Below are positions 19,201-28,314 of a DNA stretch of 64,000 bases, one piece after another (the stretch's first letter is position 1; every line of letters begins with the position of its first letter). The notes beneath the pieces were generated by a model. That model made no database searches, was not told where the DNA came from, and saw only the letters and a program-made list of their open reading frames with translations. A program made the translations under genes and the position numbers. The stretch comes from Gemmatimonadaceae bacterium (GTDB taxonomy: Bacteria > Gemmatimonadota > Gemmatimonadetes > Gemmatimonadales > Gemmatimonadaceae): positions 372,001 through 436,000 of the forward strand of contig JADKJT010000030.1 of the NCBI GenBank assembly GCA_016720905.1, read 5' to 3'.

Positions 19201-20154
19201 CATCCACGTGACCAGCGTGACGCCGCGCTCGCGCAACACTTCGTCGGCAAAGCGACGCCGCTTCGAGAGATCGGGGAAGTACAGGTTGACCATCGACGCC
19301 AACGCAATGGTGACCACCGAGACGTCGTTGGAATCGAGCACGGTGCCGGTATCGCGACGCACCAGGCCGGCGCGCCGAATGGCGGGGTTCATCGAGACCG
19401 GCGTGAGATACGACTCGGCCTCGCCCTCGGCGAACGCGCCGACATTGCCGTGGTCGGACACCATCCACACGTCAACCGAGTCGCCGCGGGCGTCGAGCGT
19501 GGTAACCACACGCTCGATCATCGCGTCCAGCTGCCCAAGGAAGGCGTGCAGGTCGTCCTTGTGCGTGTGTGCCATCGCATCGGTGCCACTGATGTACGCG
19601 TTGAAGCGCTCACCGGTGAACCCATCGAGTATCGCGCGCTCGGTCTCCTCCAACTCGCGGTCGAACAGCCGACGACCGGGGAAATACATCAGCGGTTCGA
19701 TGAGCGGATCGAAAAAGGTGTCGAACGCGCGCATGTAGTTGTACGGGCTTGCCTGGCGGGCGATCACCTGACGCGGATCGTCGAACACTCGCATGGCATC
19801 AAGGTCGAACCAGCGGGCCTCCACAGTGGGCAGACGCCCGCGCTCGCCGAAGGCGCGCTGCGTGCCGATGATCTCCGTCCACGACGGGTGGCTCATCGTG
19901 GGATACGGCGCAATCATGCGGCTGGCGTGACGAAAACGCTTGAACAGCCCATTCGCTTTTTCGCGCGAGAACGCCTCCCATCCCACCCCGTCGACCGCGA
20001 GAAAAAGTTGCCGACGCCCCGTCGCTACGTGGCGTGTGCTGGGCTGGCGCGCCGTCAGGGCACTACCCAGGAGCAGGGCGATGCCAAGGATCGACACCAG
20101 CCACGACCAAAGGGGGATCCGTGATCGTGTGTCGCGCGCGGTCAGTTCGGCCAT
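16264..20154 (-). CDS. Membrane-anchored fusion: phosphodiesterase-like + lipase-like + DUF3047-like
   Basis: About 1,296 aa from MAELTARD (20154); an upstream ATG at 20190 is possible. An N-terminal TM anchor (WSWLVSILGIALLLGSAL) precedes an alkaline-phosphatase-superfamily domain. Its motifs are LFLAVDGVGWEAF, YPTMSHPSWTEIIG (nucleophile Thr/Ser), ISGTDAMAHTHK and WMVSDHGNVG, as in type I phosphodiesterases. From about 770 there is an alpha/beta-hydrolase region: VVLVPGIYGELFDGEIWQRG, the nucleophile elbow LLIGYSKGGVDA, and late Asp/His candidates in TEPNDGVVALS and VRGDHIAG. The last 230 residues resemble DUF3047 (YPSLSMRLRVPVNV, GITIQSDSDESKGKTEVYLD), probably a binding module. The fusion order is seen; substrates (phospho- or glycolipids?) are inference. 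It is an intact, very long ORF. Confidence 0.75.
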   Translation of the reverse strand: MAELTARDTRSRIPLWSWLVSILGIALLLGSALTARQPSTRHVATGRRQLFLAVDGVGWEAFSREKANGLFKRFRHASRMIAPYPTMSHPSWTEIIGTQRAFGERGRLPTVEARWFDLDAMRVFDDPRQVIARQASPYNYMRAFDTFFDPLIEPLMYFPGRRLFDRELEETERAILDGFTGERFNAYISGTDAMAHTHKDDLHAFLGQLDAMIERVVTTLDARGDSVDVWMVSDHGNVGAFAEGEAESYLTPVSMNPAIRRAGLVRRDTGTVLDSNDVSVVTIALASMVNLYFPDLSKRRRFADEVLRERGVTLVTWMDVADGERTIVVRAADGGEAAVRWRVAGDGRSWEYTYRARTGNPLAIPDSLTSRETVRWVPDSVARHASIDGPWPDALHRLVATAEKRVENAPDLIVNLADGFAHDGDFGRTVRMVRTHGSMSARATFGIVASTSTQLPHDVRADEVIDAMRVTPRQLLRQADWLHPLNPDSVVRAQVLASPQVATRHADHSADADFLRRARPVVQSIGYFDWTRLRGLQGLVPSSADSPGTLNAGFDWKDVQKRLSKVDVLQGLARGVDTLLALADSLDPAKLDDRLRTAADQVRGIPELMPLAGLYDDWDRRRTRGTQSLKAGGGAGIRTAAMLSWTLPFFLQASLDFPETDSVLDSRDRPFARDWRRAQAARVRADPERLMGRSRLAATLFSQVFAERSLWQRVEPAAIPLLYDPELSGITVVLVPGIYGELFDGEIWQRGLHAVRERLGVRTMSVRVDGRCSSTINASTLLRGLRDDTRRRIERGYARPRYLLIGYSKGGVDATEALLADSVFAHQQVAALVTIATPHLGSPVAERAELPASLVRWASRDTIPTACATDGSAPSLYPATRRAFWGEFGDQVGERTRLFSLALTSDVHDAHPWMKLTKQVGQFTEPNDGVVALSASRFPADVPSVDLGSVRGDHIAGITASAFPQEAFLESVVITLGELGALDSTSDAAWATAQRDWRHSAGRQRAAATIAPPFATSLRARAPLPGGSAGWTPQATFRLLEASSQQDRGIRTMMLQSHPDGLILHCDQRDLGEFRREYEFIYDAGNGGREGDLLNGFSIVADKGATTGRACHLATQESAIKMTTVSLRFRPVEYPSLSMRLRVPVNVRGVDPGVRRRGASDAAFKLWFVVVDKRPGVPNATRLFGYTWNAADRDGLRPKDGSFLEAVSSRRSLVVTTLPEAWLVAIGAEKTGDAWQQITRDLAADLRKAYPNVPTDALEVVGITIQSDSDESKGKTEVYLDEIAFRPRVSTSKGSP

Positions 20155-20266
20155 CGGGGAATAATGCACTGATCGCCCCGCTGACGGCATCGGTCACAGG
20201 TGTGACCGATGCGTCTGGTCACGCCGCCGCGTCGTGCGGCACACCAATGGGGACGGGCGTCACCAT

Positions 20267-21976
20267 TCAGGCATCGGCAAACACGTGCGTTTCCGCATGC
20301 CCTCCGGGATGGACCACGGCGCCGTAGCGCGCCGAACCCACGGTCTGCGCATAGCGCCAAATCGCGCCCGACTGGAAGTCGTGCTGTCGCGGTGTCCACT
20401 GTGCGCGTCGTGCGGCCAGTTCATCGTCCGTCAGCCGCACCGACAGGGTGGCGGAATCGGCGTCAATGTCGATGAGATCACCGTCGCGCAGCAACGCGAT
20501 TGGTCCACCCACCGACGCTTCGGGAGACAAATGCCCGATGCACAGGCCGCGCGTGGCGCCGGAGAACCGACCATCGGTAATGAGTGCCACCTGCTCGCCC
20601 ATTCCCTGGCCGTAAATGGCGGATGTCGTGGACAGCATCTCCCGCATGCCCGGCCCGCCAGCCGGACCTTCATAGCGAATCACCAGCACATCGCCAGCCG
20701 AGTACGCCCGCTGCATGACAGCGGTGAATGCCGCTTCCTCCGACTCGAACACGCGCGCCGGTCCGCTGAACGTTCGATGCGCCAGGCCCGCGACCTTCAC
20801 CACCGCGCCATCAGGCGCAAGGTTGCCACGCAATCCCACCAATCCACCGGTCGACGAAATCGCATTGGAAACCGCGCGCACCACCTCCTGGCCGCTCGGC
20901 ATCACCACGTCGGCCAGGTCTTCGGCGATGGTCTTGCCCGTCACGGTGAGGCAATCACCATGCAGAAATCCGCCGTCCAGCAGCGCCTTGAGAATGATGG
21001 ACACGCCACCGATGTCATGCACGTCCTTGGCGAGATAGCGGCCGCCGGGCTTGAGATCCGCAATGAGTGGCGTACGCGCAAAGACCTCGGCGACATCAAA
21101 CAAATCGAACGCAATTCCGATTTCGTTGGCAAGCGCCGGAAGATGCAATGCGGCGTTGGTGGAACCGCCGGTGGCCGCCACCACGGCGGCCGCATTCTCC
21201 AACGCCTGACGCGTCACGATTTGTCGTGGACGCGGCCCATCGCGCAGCAAACGCATCACGGCGCGGCCAGCCGCTTCGGCATAGGCGTCGCGATCCTCGT
21301 ACGGGGCGGGCGGACTGGCCGAACCCGGTAACGCGAGACCGATGGCTTCCGACACATACGCCATACTGTTGGCGGTATACTGGCCACCACACGAACCGGC
21401 ACTCGGACACGCCACGCGCTCCAGCGCGGTGAGGTCCTCAAGCGTGGTCTTGCCCGCCGCGTACGACCCCACGGCTTCAAACACATCCAGCACCGTCACA
21501 TCACGACCATGAAATCGACCTGGCAAAATGCTGCCACCGTACAGAAACACCGACGGCACATCGAGGCGCAGCATGGCCATCATCATACCGGGGAGCGACT
21601 TGTCGCAACCAGCGAGACCGACCAGGCCGTCGTAGCAATGCCCGCGCACCGTCAGCTCGATGGAGTCGGCGATGATCTCGCGACTGACCAGCGACGATTT
21701 CATGCCCGCATGGCCCATGGCGATGCCATCGGTCACGGTGATGGTGGTGAACTCGCGCGGAGTGCCACCCGCCGCAATCACGCCGCGCTTGGCCACCTCG
21801 GCTTGCCGGCGCAGCGAGATGTTGCAGGGCGCCGCTTCGTTCCAACTGGACACCACGCCAATCAACGGCTGTTGGATCTCGGCTTCAGTGAGACCCATCG
21901 CATAGTAGAACGAGCGGTGTGGTGCGCGTTCGGGACCGACGGTGGTGTGGCGACTGGGCAGCGACGACTTATCCAT
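20267..21976 (-). CDS. ilvD: Dihydroxy-acid dehydratase
   Basis: 569-aa IlvD/Edd-family dehydratase of branched-chain amino-acid and pantothenate synthesis. It has the three Fe-S cluster Cys of the [2Fe-2S] type: PCNISL (C51), AGCDKSLPG (C124, with the carboxylated-Lys candidate K126) and PSAGSCGGQYTANSM (C196). The C-terminal motifs GPAGGPGMREML and LITDGRFSGATRG are also present. It stands alone here, with no other ilv gene nearby. Members of this family also include sugar-acid dehydratases, but the length and VTDGIAMGHAGMKSSL region fit IlvD. Confidence 0.93.
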   Translation of the reverse strand: MDKSSLPSRHTTVGPERAPHRSFYYAMGLTEAEIQQPLIGVVSSWNEAAPCNISLRRQAEVAKRGVIAAGGTPREFTTITVTDGIAMGHAGMKSSLVSREIIADSIELTVRGHCYDGLVGLAGCDKSLPGMMMAMLRLDVPSVFLYGGSILPGRFHGRDVTVLDVFEAVGSYAAGKTTLEDLTALERVACPSAGSCGGQYTANSMAYVSEAIGLALPGSASPPAPYEDRDAYAEAAGRAVMRLLRDGPRPRQIVTRQALENAAAVVAATGGSTNAALHLPALANEIGIAFDLFDVAEVFARTPLIADLKPGGRYLAKDVHDIGGVSIILKALLDGGFLHGDCLTVTGKTIAEDLADVVMPSGQEVVRAVSNAISSTGGLVGLRGNLAPDGAVVKVAGLAHRTFSGPARVFESEEAAFTAVMQRAYSAGDVLVIRYEGPAGGPGMREMLSTTSAIYGQGMGEQVALITDGRFSGATRGLCIGHLSPEASVGGPIALLRDGDLIDIDADSATLSVRLTDDELAARRAQWTPRQHDFQSGAIWRYAQTVGSARYGAVVHPGGHAETHVFADA

Positions 21977-22074
21977 GTGGATCGAGATGGCGGATAGGAA
22001 CGAGGGGGCGGATTCGCGATGAACCCGACCCCCACGACGTTACCGCATCACGCTGCCGATCGCGAGGTGGGTGG

Positions 22075-23550
22075 CTACCGCTTCGCCTTCATGATCACCT
22101 TGATAACCCCGTTCTTCGCCCGCGGATCGCCATAGGCCAGTCTCGCTGGTTCACCCTTCACCACTTCGATGGATTCGATCTGCTCGGGCACAAGTCGCTC
22201 AAGCTCGGAGGACTCGACAACCTTCCCGTCGATCAGCAGCAGTCCGTCGAATTTCCGCTTGGGCGACTGAGTGCCGAGTGCACCGACATTCAAATCCGTC
22301 TTGGGCTGGGCGATTCTGACTTCAGAAATCGTGACCGACTGCGATTCCTCCAGCGCGCCGGCGACCTTCATCAAGGCCGGAGCGTCCTTGGTGAGAATGC
22401 GAATCTCACTGATCGAATCCCGCTGCTTCGACACCGCGATGGAGGTGATCTTTTCGGCGCTGATCGCTTTCGCCACCGACTCCTCCACGGGAGTCCCGTC
22501 CACCACATAGTGCACCGCGCCGCTGCCGGCCATGGCCCGTTGGGCGGTGGTCGCATCCATGCGTTCCACATCCGCCGAGGTGGGCAACTTCGATTCGCAG
22601 GCAGTCATGAGCGCGACCGCCGCCAGTAATCCACTGCCAAACCGACGAGCGTGCACAAATCGCGACGGGCGTGACGTCATGGCAACCAATCTCCGTTCGA
22701 GGTACGAACCGTTGCGGGAAAATGCCGGCATAGCCGACGGGAGGGCGGGACGAAATGCGGACAGCTCGATCAGCAGCGAACCGTAGGCGGCCGCCGGCAC
22801 ACCTCGGCGCAGTACACGTCGATCACAATCCAGTTCAATGGCGAGTCGCAACCGACCCAGGGCAAACCACAGCGCAGGGTGCCACGGCATACAGGCCACG
22901 ATCCCGCAGGCCATCACCAGCAACCACGGATCACCGGCGCGCACATGCTCGGATTCGTGGGCGACAACCAGCCGTTGTTCCTCGGGCGGGCAACGCAGCA
23001 ACCATGCCGGAAGGATGATCTCGGACGGGGCCAGACCCACGACCGCCGGACCAGCCGTCGGCGCGATGCGCGCATTGACGTTGTCAATGCGTTGCACCGG
23101 CCAACGGCGCATGACACGCCGGATTCGGAGGTAGCTGACCACGAAGACGCTCAGCGTTGCGACACTGGCCAGCAGCCAGATCCCGGCCAAACCGCGTTGC
23201 AGCGGGGCAGGGACACGAGCCAACGTCGCCTCCACAACCTGCAGCGCGGCTTCGATCGGAACGATGATGACGTCGCGCGAACGCGCCCACAGCGCCCGAA
23301 CGCCGTGCGGCGCATCAACGCGCACCATCGATGCGTCTACGGAAGTCGAGGTGTCCGGCATCGTCACCCGCATGGAGGAGGACTCTCTCCGGAAGGGAGC
23401 CGCGATACTCAACGCGACCATGGCGCCCATGGCACCAAACCAGATCCAGCGGACCGCGCGCTGGGCGGCATGCTGGGCATCGTGTGCAGCGATCGCCGCC
23501 AGCGCCACCAGGCCGCCGATGAGTAGAGAAAACAGCATCCAGCTGCTCAT
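22075..23550 (-). CDS. M56-family (BlaR1-like) membrane metallopeptidase with plug-like C terminus
   Basis: 491 aa with N-terminal TM segments (LFSLLIGGLVALAAIAAH, WFGAMGAMVALSIAAPF, IWLLASVATLSVFVVSYL) and the zinc site HESEH (198-202), followed by AGDPWLLVMACGIVACMPWHP. Members of the M56 family sense a signal and cleave the partner repressor (BlaI/MecI), which is the next gene upstream and overlaps by 4 bp. Instead of a penicillin-binding sensor domain, the C-terminal 170 aa carry a TonB-plug-like segment (LLLIDGKVVESSELERLVPE and VKGEPARLAYGD). This variant is common in some environmental phyla; its ligand is unknown. Confidence 0.88.
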   Translation of the reverse strand: MSSWMLFSLLIGGLVALAAIAAHDAQHAAQRAVRWIWFGAMGAMVALSIAAPFRRESSSMRVTMPDTSTSVDASMVRVDAPHGVRALWARSRDVIIVPIEAALQVVEATLARVPAPLQRGLAGIWLLASVATLSVFVVSYLRIRRVMRRWPVQRIDNVNARIAPTAGPAVVGLAPSEIILPAWLLRCPPEEQRLVVAHESEHVRAGDPWLLVMACGIVACMPWHPALWFALGRLRLAIELDCDRRVLRRGVPAAAYGSLLIELSAFRPALPSAMPAFSRNGSYLERRLVAMTSRPSRFVHARRFGSGLLAAVALMTACESKLPTSADVERMDATTAQRAMAGSGAVHYVVDGTPVEESVAKAISAEKITSIAVSKQRDSISEIRILTKDAPALMKVAGALEESQSVTISEVRIAQPKTDLNVGALGTQSPKRKFDGLLLIDGKVVESSELERLVPEQIESIEVVKGEPARLAYGDPRAKNGVIKVIMKAKR

Positions 23551-23938
23551 GAGCGCTCCTCCGCGTCGGCGGCCAGTAGCCGAGCAGCCAGCAGCGTGCG
23601 CATGCGTTCCAGCTCTTCCCGCCCCAGGCCTTCGTCATTTACCAACTGGGCGAACAAGCGCTCCGACGAGCCCTGAAGATCGCGTCGCGGATGCGCGCAA
23701 TAGCGCTTCCGCCGGCGTGCTCGGCTTCTACCGCCGCGAAGTAGCGATAGGCGCGCCCTTCAGCCTCGTGGCGGACGTATCCCTTCTCTTCGAGGGTCTG
23801 GAGCGCCGAGAGAACCGTGGTGTAGGCCACGGGCTCATCAAGCTCGTCCTTGACCTGGGTGACGGTGGCCGAGCCGAGCTTCCAGAGGACGCTCATCACG
23901 GCGAGTTCGCGGGGGGGGAAGTGGATTGGGTCGGCCAT
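23547..23938 (-). pseudogene. BlaI/MecI-type repressor, single-base frameshift
   Basis: Winged-helix repressor that pairs with the M56 protease downstream. The DNA-binding part is intact: FPPRELAVMSVLWKLGSATV, then AYTTVLSALQTLEEKGYVRH. The frame breaks at about 23680 after IRDAIF; in another frame the family tail continues as GSSERLFAQLVNDEGLGREE and ends with TGA overlapping the M56 ATG. Adding one base (TTCAGG to TTCCAGG) restores the gene as about 130 aa. As written, the ORF stops at 23639 with an unrelated tail that would remove the cleavage/dimer region. Confidence 0.85.
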
Positions 23939-24021
23939 GGCGGGTCAAGTACGGAAGTTTCCGTAGAATGACACCATGGCCCCCGCGTGTCAACTGGTTT
24001 TCCAGTAGTCGGCCGAATTCC

Positions 24022-25113
24022 CTACTGCAACTGGATATACAGCGGCACCGGCCACAGTCGCAGAATCGATTCGCGGCTGGTGGATGGGTTGTCGTTGCGC
24101 GACTTGGTGAACTGCTTCCAGCCGGCGAACTGCACGGGTTCCTTCTTGATGTAGCTGTAGTATGAATCCCGCTTGAGCCACGGCGCGCCAAAGCCATCCA
24201 TGTGCATCACGATCTGCACCTTCGCATCGAGCTTGATGTTCGACGCGTTCGTGACGCCCTTACGTGTGAAGCGATGCACCACCAGCACTTTCGGCGGCAG
24301 GTTGTACTTGTCGACCAGACCGGCCAGAAACCGCGACGCGTAGTTGATATCCGCGGCATCGTACGTGCCGATTTTCTTTCCCGGACGCGTGGCGTCCTTC
24401 ATGGAAAATTCCGGATCGATGCCCAGGTGCACCTCCGGTCGCTTCAGGAAAGCTCCAGCCACGGCAGCTCCTGCTGCAACGTGCTTTGCCCTACTTGCAC
24501 GTCCACGAACATGATGGCGTTCTTGCGCTTCGCCCAGCCGTACACTTTCTCGATGACGGTGCTGTCCATGCGCAGTCGGTACTTGCCATCGCGACCCGCA
24601 TCGGCCTGCGCCACGACGGCGATCAGGTGCAGCGCCGGTTGCACGGGATGTGAGGGATCGAGGCGGTTCCATTCCGCGACTTCCTGGTCCAATCGACGCA
24701 GCATGTCATCGGTCTCGAACTCGCCCAGAATCCCCATGCGCTTCGACAGCGGATTGCCGTAGAAGGCAATGATGCGCTTGGCCGGCAAGATCGAACCTGG
24801 AAGCGTGGCGGGCATCTTGGGTGGCCACAGCGAATCGAGGTCGCTGCCGGCGTTCTTATAGGCGAGATGCTTCTCACCGGCCACGGAGCCCAGCGCGCCA
24901 GTCGGACGCGCGGACTTCTTGATGGTGTCCGCGCGCTGCGTCTTGTTGGTGGCGCGCTTTTTCGACGCCGCCGTGGTCTTGGCGCGTGTCGACTTCACGG
25001 CGGGCGGCTTGGCGCTTTGCACCGCGCGCGCGGACACGGGTACAACTGACGCCGAGCAGCGCTGCACCGGCGGCGCCCAAGCGGCGAGTGAAGAAATTCG
25101 GATTCAGGGGCAT
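24022..25113 (-). pseudogene. Secreted protein of unknown family, split by two frameshifts
   Basis: Three overlapping reading frames join into one protein of about 360 aa. MPLNPNFFTRRLGAAGAALL (signal, start 25113) runs into a Lys/Ala-rich linker (KSTRAKTTAASKKRATNK). A globular part follows (RIIAFYGNPLSKRMGILGEF, LHLIAVVAQADAGRDGKYRL, AIMFVDVQVGQSTLQQELPW). After a frame change near 24445 it continues as FLKRPEVHLGIDPEFSMKDA and VLVVHRFTRKGV, ending WPVPLYIQLQ. The other frame change is near 25050. Alternating strand-like and helix-like segments with acidic residues suggest a TIM-barrel or glycoside-hydrolase-like fold, but I do not recognise the family. Not assigned a function. Confidence 0.6.
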
Positions 25114-25182
25114 CCTACAAACATCACTTGTTGACGCTCCGTGTTGCAGCGCGTCTGTTGCCGATTTTCGCCGGTCCTGCGC

Positions 25183-26610
25183 TCACGGGATCTCCTGATC
25201 GATGCCCAATCCCAGTTTCCGATGGCTTCCGCGCGGACCACCAACCACCGCGGCTCGGCGACGACGTCCAGCAACCGACCGGTGGATACGGTACCAGACA
25301 ACGACACCGTCGGCCAAATCACGATTGAGCGCCTGTTCGACGCGCGAGCGGGTTTCTCCATGAGTGGCTCAATGGGGACGCGGCCTGAGCGCGCAACTCG
25401 GTCACCATATCCTCTTCTTGAGCCACGCCAGCCCGAGTACCAGGGCGTTGGCCGTGGCCACGTCAAAGTCAGAGGTCAGGCACGGTGAGCATGCGGGCCA
25501 CCGAATCCACTTCGGCGTTCCCATAAAGCATGCGTCGCCACCGATGGCGCCGTCCATGCCCAGCGCCAGCACGACGCGGCCGTCGCCCAGCGGGTAGAGT
25601 CGCGCCTGTTTCACCGCGACTCGGCGTCCGAAGCGGCTGAAGTGTCGCCCGACGAGCTGTTTGGCCAGCAATGTGCTCGCCGCATCGTAGCCAAGCAGAC
25701 CCTCCAGCAGCAGGTGGGCGCTGTCTCCAACCACCCGATTGGCCGGTACCAACGGAGGGAGTGTCGTCGTGATTCTCGCCGGCTGCGGTCCGTACACCAG
25801 CAAAGGCCGCGCGAACAGGCGGACATCCGCAATCAGTGCGGTATCCCTGCCGCAATCCGCCCAATCGAACCTGAAACCGGTGCCAGACCAGCCAGAGACT
25901 GTCCTGGATGCGAATGCTCTTGTTGAGGAGATTGTACCACCGCTCGACGCGCGCTCGCAGATCGAACGCGGAATCTTGCGATCGACTGCGGGCAGTCGAC
26001 TCTGCAGTTGCGGCCGAAGCGCGGCCACCACACGATCGGTGACGTCGATGTGGAACATCGTCACCCGACACGCATCGCGATCTGTCTCGGTGACCGGTCG
26101 CACGGATCGCACGCGTGATCGGGCGCGGATCTGCCAATCGGCATTCACTTCCAGATCGGTCGTGATGACGACGCGACCCGCGGCCTGATACTGCCGACCT
26201 GCCATGACGGCGCTGACCGTGGGCCTGATCATGGGTTGTACCAGCCGCGTCCTTCGTACGAGACGATCGTCGATAGCGTGAGTCGAGTCCCGTCGAACGC
26301 GACGTCGAATGGGGTGCGCGTGGCGGCGAAGGCGAACGCCTGCCGCTTGTTGGACGGGATCGTGATTCGACGGGTCATGTCGCCAAACCGCCGGGGACCG
26401 ACTGTTCGAGCGCCGACAGCATCGGCTCCAGCGCATAGCTGATCGGTGCGTCGACGACCGATGGCGAGATGGGAAGAAGGACTTTGCGAGCCACTGGACC
26501 CGATCCCGGTGGCGGCGGCCGGCGCGGCGGGCGACAAAGGCGCTACTCCCGCACGCGCCCGTGAGAATCGATCCGACAAGGCCTCCACCGACCACTGACA
26601 TTGCACGCAT
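25183..26610 (-). pseudogene. DUF4403-family lipoprotein, many frameshifts
   Basis: Pieces in different frames follow the order expected for a DUF4403 protein of about 475 aa. These are an N-terminal signal (VVGGGLVGSILTGAC), then SPSVVDAPISYALEPMLSAL, FGDMTRRITIPSNKRQAFAF, SYEGRGWYNPMIRPTVSA and MFHIDVTDRVVAALRPQL. Next come FDLRARVERWYNLLNKSIRI, NRVVGDSAHLLLEGLLGYDA, SDFDVATANALVLGLAWLKK and RVEQALNRDLADGV. The last piece is LGLGIDQEIP, with a stop at 25183. At least six single-base frame changes are needed. DUF4403 proteins are exported and look like lipid-binding tubular (SMP/BPI-like) proteins; the function is unknown. The density of indels argues for sequence errors. Confidence 0.65.
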
Positions 26611-26689
26611 ACCGGCAGGTTACCCGACATCGTGCGAACGCACCATCCCTGCGGGCTCCGTCCACCTCAACCATACCACTCTACGCCTA

Positions 26690-27460
26690 TCGATCTGGCT
26701 CGCGTATTGCCGTCGTCACGGGCGGTGCGAACGGCATCGGTCTCGCGACGGCTCACCGCCTTGCCGCCAGCGGTGCCCGCGTGGCGATCTGGGGATCGCG
26801 TGGCGAGGCCGGGGCAGCAGCGGAGCGCGCGCTCACCACTGCGGGTGCGGATGCGCCTTTGTGGAGACGGATGTCACCAGTCGTGTCAGCGTCGATCACG
26901 CGGTGGCCGCCACGTTGACGCGCTTCGGGGCGATTGACATTCTCATCAACAATGCCGGCATCACGCGCGACGCGCAGCTGGTGAAGGTGAAGGAGGGCAC
27001 GGTAACCGGCGGCATGAGCGACGCCGAGTTCGACGATGTGGTGGCAGTGAATCTCAAGGGGGTATTCACCTGCACGCAGGCGGTCGTGCCGCACCTGCTC
27101 GCGCGCGGGGGCGGACGGATCATCAACGCGTCGTCAGTGGTGGCCTTCAACGGGAACTTCGGGCAATCCAACTATGTCGCGACGAAGGCGGGGGTAATTG
27201 GCCTGACGCAGGTGTGGGCCCGCGAGCTCGGTCGACGGAATATCACCGTGAACGCCGTGGCCCCCGGATTCATTGCCACGGATATGACCCGCAAAATGCC
27301 GCAAGTCGCCCTCGACGGCATGATGGCGCACACACCGGTGGGTCGCCTTGGCACGCCCGAGGACGTCGCCAACGCCTACTGTTTCCTGGCGTCCGATTTC
27401 GCCGCATTCATCAACGGCGCGGTGCTGCAGGTTGATGGCGGATTGGTCATTGGGACGTGA
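26690..27460 (+). pseudogene. FabG-like short-chain dehydrogenase, frameshifted N terminus
   Basis: Cofactor-binding half SRIAVVTGGANGIGLATAHR lies in one frame and the catalytic half in another; the switch is near 26855 (GAD / AFVETDVTSR). The second part is intact to the stop: IDILINNAGITRDAQLV, NLKGVFTCTQ, catalytic Ser in RIINASSVVAF, Tyr/Lys in SNYVATKAG and the FabG-type end INGAVLQVDGGLVIG. Length and motifs fit 3-oxoacyl-ACP or acetoacetyl-CoA reductases. No confident start codon can be chosen because a further frame problem lies just before SRIAVV. It is on the plus strand between two minus-strand groups. Confidence 0.8.
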
Positions 27461-27464
27461 GGGA

Positions 27465-27555
27465 AGTACCTAGTACCTAGTACCTAGTACCTAGTACCTA
27501 GTACTTAGCTAGTACTTCAGTACCCTAGTACTTGGTACTTGGTACTTGGTACTTG
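27465..27555. repeat. Heptanucleotide tandem repeat (AGTACCT / GTACTTG)
   Basis: About 90 bases just after the SDR stop. Five near-perfect copies of AGTACCT are followed by degenerate units (AGTACTTAGCT, AGTACTTC, AGTACCCT) and then four copies of GTACTTG. It contains many overlapping GTAC palindromes and is AT-richer than its surroundings. It lies in the intergenic space of two convergent genes (SDR stop 27460, mtgA stop 27561), so it may act in termination or simply be a slippage-prone microsatellite. Confidence 0.9.
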
Positions 27556-27560
27556 TTCAC

Positions 27561-28314
27561 TCAGTCCTTTGACGCCTCATACCGCATGCGTTCCATGATT
27601 GCGGCCGCGCGACGCGTGGCGATGGCTCCTCGAGGAGACCAGCGTTTGGGAGACGGCAGGATGGCGGCAAGCCGCGCGGCCTCGTCTCGTGAGAGTGACG
27701 CGGCGCTCTTGCCGAAATGCAGTTTCGCCGCCGCCTCCGCCCCGTACACGCTGGGGCCCCACTCGGCGAGGTTCAGGTACAGATCAAGGATGCGTTCCTT
27801 CGAGAGCAGCAATTCCAGCCAGACCGTCAGATAGAGTTCCAGGCCCTTCCTCACGTACGACCGGCCATTCCACAAGAAGAGATTCTTGGCTACTTGCTGA
27901 GTCAGCGTGGACGCCGCGCAATTTGCCGCCGCGTCTCCGGCGCTCGAGGGCCTTGTCGATCTCCACAAAGTCGATGCCGTGGTGCAGGTAGAAACGGTCA
28001 TCTTCCGAGGCCAGCACGGCGCGGCGCAAGTTGGGCGAGAGCTTGGCGCGTGACACGGTGGTGTGCTTCGGCCAGATCGGGCGCGCGCCGGTGAACACGC
28101 GGGTGACTGTCTGTTGCACCATGACCGAGGTCACCGGCGGCTGAATGACGGCCAGAGCAGGAATCATCGGCACGGGCGCCAGCAACATCAGCATGGTCCC
28201 GATGACGACACGCCGTGCGACGCGGCCCCATCGCGACGTCGGGCGTCGTGTCATCGCCGCCCTCAGTCGCTGCGACCACCGCCCCGTGAACGGTTTGAAC
28301 CGCAGGGCGCTCAC
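27561..28314 (-). pseudogene. mtgA: Monofunctional peptidoglycan transglycosylase, one frameshift
   Basis: Glycosyltransferase-51 enzyme that polymerises lipid II in the inner membrane. From GTG 28314, which overlaps the stop of the LpxL-like gene (GTGA), it reads through a basic N terminus and a TM anchor (VVIGTMLMLLAPVPMIPAL). The catalytic Glu region is LASEDDRFYLHHGID. The frame changes near 27940, then continues with STLTQQVAKNLFLWNGRSYV, KERILDLYLNLAEWG and the terminal ILPSPKRWSP. All GT51 motifs are present across the two frames. One base corrects it. Monofunctional, with no transpeptidase domain. Confidence 0.85.

Noticed and set aside
18847..20124. 425-aa plus-strand ORF inside the 1.3-kresidue fusion gene
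   Set aside because: Composition (Arg/His/Ala-rich) and lack of motifs show it is the antisense shadow of the phosphodiesterase domain.
25104..25466. Independent small gene between the unknown secreted gene and DUF4403
   Set aside because: Other-frame reading of this stretch gives the DUF4403 C terminus (RVEQALNRDLADGV), so it is the frameshifted tail of that gene.
27465..27555. Possible CRISPR array
   Set aside because: Units are 7 bp with no unique spacers; it is a simple tandem repeat.
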